DNA from: Acholeplasma sp. CAG:878
GTDB lineage: Bacteria; Bacillota_I; Bacilli_A; RF39; UBA660
Direction of reading: 5' to 3'
Assembly: GCA_000432255.1 (NCBI GenBank)
Contig: HF989913.1
Location: 1 to 64,000 of the forward strand
Length of the DNA stretch: 64,000 nt
The position numbers and the translations under genes are program-made. How positions within the stretch are numbered: the stretch's first letter is position 1; the number at the start of each line of letters is the position of its first letter. The notes under the pieces were generated by a model. The model was not told where the DNA came from. It saw only the letters and a program-made list of their open reading frames with translations, and made no database searches. Below are positions 60,333 to 64,000 of the stretch, one piece after another.

Positions 60333-61430
60333 ATGGGATTGACAGCGGGAATTGTAGGACTCCCTAATGTTGGAAAGAGTACACTTTTCAATGCTATAAC
60401 AAAACAAAAAATATTGTCAGCAAATTATCCTTTTGCAACAATCGAACCAAATGTTGGGATGGTAATAGTACCAGATAAAAGACTAGACTTTTTAAATGAA
60501 TTATATCAACCAAAAAGTTTAGTTCCAACAACATTTGAATTTACTGATATTGCTGGATTAGTAAAAGGTGCAGCAAATGGCGAAGGACTAGGAAATAAAT
60601 TTTTAAGCCATATTAGAGAAGTTGATGCTATAGTTGAAGTAGTAAGATGCTTTGATGACTCTAATATTATTCATGTTGAAAATACTATAAATCCGGTTAA
60701 AGACATAGAAATAATCAATGTTGAATTAATTTTGGCTGATTTAGAAGTAATTAACAATAGATTAAATAAAGGAGCTAAAAAAGCAATAATGTCAAAAGAC
60801 AAAGAAGGTTTAAAAGAAGTAGAAGTTCTAGAAAAAATTAAAGAAGGATTATTAAAAGATTTTCCAATTAGAAGAATGGAATTAGATGAAAACGAATTAA
60901 AAATAATTAAACCATTTAATTTTTTAACAGCTAAACCAATAATTTATATGGCAAATGTAAGTGAGAATGATTTAAAAAAAGATAATGAATATGTCTTAGC
61001 AGTTAAAGGTTATGCAAGCAGCGAAAAAGCAAAAGTAATTAAAGTATGTGCGAAAATCGAAGAAGAATTAAGTGAACTACCTGATGAAGAAAAAAATTTG
61101 TTCTTAGAAGAATTAGGAATCGAAGAAGGTGGTTTAGATAAACTTATTAAAGCAACATATAATCTATTAGGATTAGCTACTTATTTTACTGCTGGAACTG
61201 ACGAAGTTAGAGCATGGACATTTAAACAGGGCATGAAAGCCCCACAATGTGCCGGAATTATTCACAGTGACTTCGAACGTGGTTTTATTAGAGCAGAAGT
61301 AATGAGTTATGATGCTTTAGAAAAATATGGTAGTGAGAAAATGGTTAGAGAAGCAGGTAAAATGCGACTTGAGGGAAAAGATTATATAATGCAAGATGGA
61401 GATATTTGTTATTTTAGATTTAATGTGTAG
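60333..61430 (+). CDS. ychF: ribosome-binding GTPase/ATPase YchF
   Basis: 365 aa from ATG 60333 (RBS AAGGAGGTATAAT); an upstream frame to 60249 overlaps the transporter. G1 is GLPNVGKSTLFNA, G3 is FTDIAGLVKGA, and the altered G4 NxxE is in MANVSEND, which allows ATP use. The C-terminal TGS domain has TYFTAGTDEVRAWTFKQGMKA and HSDFERGFIRAEVMSYDAL. Order ychF-rpsF-ssb-rpsR matches Bacillus. Confidence 0.96.
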   Translation: MGLTAGIVGLPNVGKSTLFNAITKQKILSANYPFATIEPNVGMVIVPDKRLDFLNELYQPKSLVPTTFEFTDIAGLVKGAANGEGLGNKFLSHIREVDAIVEVVRCFDDSNIIHVENTINPVKDIEIINVELILADLEVINNRLNKGAKKAIMSKDKEGLKEVEVLEKIKEGLLKDFPIRRMELDENELKIIKPFNFLTAKPIIYMANVSENDLKKDNEYVLAVKGYASSEKAKVIKVCAKIEEELSELPDEEKNLFLEELGIEEGGLDKLIKATYNLLGLATYFTAGTDEVRAWTFKQGMKAPQCAGIIHSDFERGFIRAEVMSYDALEKYGSEKMVREAGKMRLEGKDYIMQDGDICYFRFNV

Positions 61431-61453
61431 AAAGCGTTTGCTTTCTTTTTTTT
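61429..61453 (+). terminator. terminator of ychF
   Basis: AGAAAGC-GTTT-GCTTTCT followed by at least seven T residues. Confidence 0.9.
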
Positions 61454-61564
61454 AAAACAAATCATTAATATTAATAATATCTAATAATACAATTAAAGTA
61501 GGAAATATGGTTAATGTTTAAAGTATACAAATTGTAATAAATTTAAGAATATTTATAAAAAAAG

Positions 61565-61593
61565 TTTACAAAATTCAATAATTTTGTTATAAT
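61565..61593 (+). promoter_or_regulatory. promoter of rpsF-ssb-rpsR
   Basis: TTTACA (61565-61570), 17 nt and TGTTATAAT (-10 at 61588-61593). Confidence 0.85.
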
Positions 61594-61595
61594 CT

Positions 61596-61625
61596 AAAGC
61601 GAGTAAGAAAATTACTCCTTGCTTT
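61596..61625 (+). promoter_or_regulatory. S6 (rpsF) leader hairpin
   Basis: AAAGC/GCTTT and GAGTAA/TTACTC stack into one stem with a three-base bulge (CTT) on the 3' arm and a GAAAA loop. Position and bulged shape recall the S6:S18-binding leader, although the conserved CCG is not evident. Autoregulation is a candidate. Confidence 0.5.
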
Positions 61626-61660
61626 GAAGAAAAGCCAATAGACCATAAGGAGGTGTAAGA

Positions 61661-61951
61661 ATGCGTAAATATGAAGTTATATTTATTGTAAGACCAACTG
61701 TTAGTGAGGAAGAATATAAAACAGTATGTGAAAAATTCTTAAATGTATTAACTAGCAATGGCGCTAACAAAATTGACGAAAAAGATATGGGTCAAAAAGA
61801 ATTAGCTTATGAAATTAATAATTTCAAATCAGGATTCTATCATTATTTTGTAGTTGAAGCAAATAACGATGCTGCTATTAATGAATTTGATCGTCAAGCT
61901 AAAAATAGTTCTGATATCGTTCGTCACATGATTACAAAAATTGAAGACTAA
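61661..61951 (+). CDS. rpsF: 30S ribosomal protein S6
   Basis: 96 aa. MRKYEVIFIVRPTVSEEEYK start, then DMGQKELAYEINNFKSGFYHYFVVEA and DIVRHMITKIED end. Binds S18 on 16S rRNA. RBS AAGGAGGTG. First gene of the rpsF-ssb-rpsR operon. Confidence 0.97.
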   Translation: MRKYEVIFIVRPTVSEEEYKTVCEKFLNVLTSNGANKIDEKDMGQKELAYEINNFKSGFYHYFVVEANNDAAINEFDRQAKNSSDIVRHMITKIED

Positions 61952-61966
61952 GAAAAGAGGTAAAAT

Positions 61967-62416
61967 ATGAACAAAGTAATGTTAATCGGAAGAATAACAG
62001 CAAAACCTGAACTTCGTTATACACCATCAAATGTACCGACAACAAGATTCTCTGTTGCAATCAATAGAACATTTACTAATGCTAATGGAGAGCGAGAAAC
62101 TGATTTTATAAACGTTGTTGTATGGCGTAAACAAGCTGAAAATGTTTGTAATTACCTAAATAAAGGAAGTCTTGTAGCAATCGAAGGAAGACTTCAAACA
62201 AACAATTATACAGATAAAGATGGTAATAAAAGATATTCTATGGAAGTTGTAGCAGACAATGTACAATTCTTAGAAAGTAAGACACAAAGTCAATCTAGAA
62301 TTAATGAACCAACTCCATATGATTTCGAACCACAAACAAATAATGTAAATGTTGATGATGACCCTTTTGCTGATTTTGGCGATAGTGTGTCAATCGACGA
62401 TAATTTTTTAGATTAA
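61967..62416 (+). CDS. ssb: single-stranded DNA-binding protein
   Basis: 149 aa. OB-fold: [62 protein letters not shown]. Low-complexity linker, then the acidic C-terminal tip DDNFLD. The usual tip is DDDLPF; the last residues differ, but the acid-Phe-Leu pattern remains. RBS AGAGGTAAAAT. Essential in replication and repair. Confidence 0.96.
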   Translation: MNKVMLIGRITAKPELRYTPSNVPTTRFSVAINRTFTNANGERETDFINVVVWRKQAENVCNYLNKGSLVAIEGRLQTNNYTDKDGNKRYSMEVVADNVQFLESKTQSQSRINEPTPYDFEPQTNNVNVDDDPFADFGDSVSIDDNFLD

Positions 62417-62426
62417 GGAGGAAAAC

Positions 62427-62648
62427 ATGGCAGAATTCTACCGTAAAAAGAAAAAAGTTTGCCAGTTATGTGCCGGAAAAACAATCGATTACAAAGATAT
62501 TGAAAGTTTAAAAAGATTCGTTAGTATGGATAAAGGTAAAATCTTACCAAGAAGAATTACAGGAACTTGTGCTAAACACCAACGCCAAGTTGCTAATGAA
62601 ATTAAGAAAGCACGTTTTATAGCAATCTTACCGTTTACTAAAAAGTAG
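62427..62648 (+). CDS. rpsR: 30S ribosomal protein S18
   Basis: 73 aa. [20 protein letters not shown], then [40 protein letters not shown] and the [12 protein letters not shown] end. The CxxC and CAKH pattern is the zinc-type S18. RBS AAGGAGG. The terminator overlaps the last codons. Confidence 0.97.
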   Translation: MAEFYRKKKKVCQLCAGKTIDYKDIESLKRFVSMDKGKILPRRITGTCAKHQRQVANEIKKARFIAILPFTKK

Positions 62649-62658
62649 GCGGTTTTTT
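62631..62658 (+). terminator. terminator of rpsF-ssb-rpsR
   Basis: CCGTTTACT-AAAA-AGTAGGCGG (two G-U pairs) followed by six T residues; the left arm lies in rpsR. Confidence 0.85.
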
Positions 62659-62747
62659 CTTTTTTAAAATTATAGTTTACAAAATCGTTCAAATATAATT
62701 GTGTATATATTAATACAATAAACATAATAATACAATAAAAAAACATG

Positions 62748-62776
62748 TTGACTAAAATAAAATGTTGTTGTATAAT
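62748..62776 (+). promoter_or_regulatory. promoter of pheS
   Basis: TTGACT, a 17-nt spacer and TATAAT. Confidence 0.85.
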
Positions 62777-62784
62777 TTATTTAG

Positions 62785-63003
62785 TTTTGTTGATGAAGAA
62801 ATTATCTAAGTAGTAATTTAGAATTCTATACAGGGAATTATGGTCACTGACTGAGAGCCATTTTAGAGAGTCTATATTATGAATTTCAATAATGGAGTCA
62901 AATCGTGATGAGCGTTATTCTATAGAGTGCTAAGAAATTAGAAAAAAGGTGGTACCGCGGATTTAATAGTGATTCGTCCTTTATGGTTACCACTATTTTT
63001 TTA
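62785..63003 (+). promoter_or_regulatory. T-box riboswitch of pheS, probably Phe-specific
   Basis: The T-box sequence AAGGTGGTACCGCGG is at 62946-62960. It pairs with the NCCA end of an uncharged tRNA. The terminator is AATAGTG/CACTATT (62965-62997) with a following T-run, and the antiterminator would use the T-box. Upstream lies the long Stem I; a TTC in the specifier region (about 62885-62887) fits tRNA-Phe. Low Phe-tRNA charging should allow transcription into pheS. Confidence 0.9.
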
Positions 63004-63020
63004 TTTTAAAGGAGAATATT

Positions 63021-64000
63021 ATGGAAGAAAGATTAGAAGAAATTAAAACAAAAGGATTAGAAAAAATAAACCAAATCAAAGCAATCGAAGAGGTACAAGA
63101 AATTACTAGAGAACTAACTGGTAAAAAAAGTGAATTAAATGATATTTTAAGAACCATGGGTAGTTTATCTGATGATATGAAAAAGACTATTGGTATTAAG
63201 ACAACAGAAATTAAAAATTTATTTACGTCAAAATTAAAAGATAAAGAAGAAGAATTAATAAATGCTAAAAGTGTTGTTGATGTACCACTAGATTTAACAA
63301 TTCCAGGAACTAACATTTCTAATGGTTCACTACACCCAATAACACAAATGTGTTATGATTTAAATGAAGCCTTTTTATCTTTAGGATTTGAGGTTTATAG
63401 TGAAGATGATATTAGTAGTGAAAAATTTGCTTTTGATAATTTAAATTTCCCGGCTGATCACCCAGCAAGACAATCTATGGATACATTTTGGGTAGAAGGA
63501 ACAGAAGATAAATTAGGAAATGAAAGACTATGTTTAAGACCACATCTAACAGGTGGTTCAGTTAGATATTTATTAAAACACGGCGCTCCTGCAAGATTTG
63601 TATATCCAGGAAGAGTTTATAGAAATGAAAATACTGATGCAAGACACGAAAGAGCATTTTTCCAATATGAAGCATTAATAGTAGATAAAAATATTTCATT
63701 TTCTTCAGGTATGGTAATGATACAAACAATTTTAGAAAAAGTATTCGGAAGAAAAATTAATGTTCGTATGCGTGAAGGGTTCTTCCCATTTACTGAGCCA
63801 GGATATGAAATAGATATGGAATGTTTAGTGTGTGGTGGAAAAGGATGTAAAGTATGTAATCACAATGGTTGGATTGAAGTTATGCCAGGTGGGGTAATTC
63901 ATCCAAATGTTTTAAAATCAGCTGGATTAAATCCAGAAGAGTGGACAGGATTTTATATCAATATTGGTTTAGACAGATTAGTAATGATGCGTTATGGTGT
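63021..64000 (+). CDS. pheS: phenylalanyl-tRNA synthetase alpha chain (partial)
   Basis: The frame is open to the right edge, about 326 codons of an expected 340. MEERLEEIKTKGLEKINQIK starts the coiled-coil N-terminal arm. The class II core has HPITQMCYDLNEAFLSLGFE, FWVEG, RPHLTGGSVRYL, PARFVYPGRVYRNENTDARH, FFPFTEPGYEIDMECLVCGG and KGCKVCNHNGWIEVMPGG. Missing are about the last 15 residues with motif 3 completing GLDRLVMMRYG. pheT presumably follows outside. Regulated by the T-box upstream. Confidence 0.96.
   Translation, partial: MEERLEEIKTKGLEKINQIKAIEEVQEITRELTGKKSELNDILRTMGSLSDDMKKTIGIKTTEIKNLFTSKLKDKEEELINAKSVVDVPLDLTIPGTNISNGSLHPITQMCYDLNEAFLSLGFEVYSEDDISSEKFAFDNLNFPADHPARQSMDTFWVEGTEDKLGNERLCLRPHLTGGSVRYLLKHGAPARFVYPGRVYRNENTDARHERAFFQYEALIVDKNISFSSGMVMIQTILEKVFGRKINVRMREGFFPFTEPGYEIDMECLVCGGKGCKVCNHNGWIEVMPGGVIHPNVLKSAGLNPEEWTGFYINIGLDRLVMMRYG

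Overview
This 64 kb window looks like one contig from a very AT-rich, low-GC Bacilli-type Firmicute. The gene content and order support this: rpsF-ssb-rpsR next to ychF, parAB and a DUF951 gene; rplI-dnaB followed by a YycJ/WalJ-type hydrolase and rlmH; tilS-ftsH; rpsO-pnp; and a T-box in front of pheS. Ribosome-binding sites are strong (GGAGG or GGTGATT types) and TGA is used as a stop. Four genes tie it to a spore-forming lineage: spoIIM, spoIIR, a cse60-like gene and parA/parB (soj/spo0J). The small-genome style, the AT bias and the orphan prepilin recall uncultured gut Bacilli (RF39/Erysipelotrichia-like), but that placement is inference.

Layout. 1-6150: a 28-aa membrane peptide, spoIIM, mnmA, an HTH protein, then an accessory patch (DUF2726 protein, membrane protein, 44-aa Asn/Ser-rich peptide), a ZIP transporter and a DUF7666-like protein. 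6134-11886: a frameshifted alkD-like gene, xerD, rarA, holA and a two-component system. 11955-14259: four minus-strand genes (ApbE, NusG_II protein, Gx transporter, FMN-binding lipoprotein) that resemble the core of a flavin-based extracellular electron-transfer (FLEET) locus. 14309-16998: sufC-sufD-sufS. 17166-26270: HIT protein, two unknowns, pnp, rpsO, truB, a YugP-like protease, cysS and a lipoprotein. 26610-27440: two tRNA genes, a terminator, then a decayed restriction-endonuclease-like ORF. 27554-40891: a transglutaminase-like protein, small DNA/RNA housekeeping genes, an orphan prepilin, lepB, rplS, a MurJ/SpoVB-type flippase, cse60, an M23 peptidase, a YgjP-type peptidase and an LCP protein.

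41050-43530 is the most unusual region. An IS3-type remnant and repeated tail sequences lie beside two truncated, head-to-head copies of a gene whose C-terminal domain has a C-type-lectin/formylglycine-enzyme look. The last 53 codons of the two copies align without gaps. Of 22 variable codons, 18 keep the same C or T in the third position and vary only in positions 1 and 2. That pattern, in visibly GC-richer DNA than its surroundings, is what adenine-directed mutagenesis by a diversity-generating retroelement (DGR) leaves in a target. No reverse transcriptase or template repeat is visible in the window, so any such machinery would act from elsewhere.

43587-64000 is a mostly plus-strand housekeeping run: nrnA-like, rplI, dnaB, M23/G5 peptidase, walJ-like, rlmH, spoIIR, tilS, ftsH, an unknown, an HNH protein flanked by identical 30-bp promoter repeats, rsmD, parA, parB, mscS, DUF951, AbgT-like, ychF, rpsF, ssb, rpsR, then the T-box and the 5' part of pheS, which runs off the right edge. 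Several plus- and minus-strand genes use a compact start region in which the -10 box lies only about 15-27 nt from the start codon.
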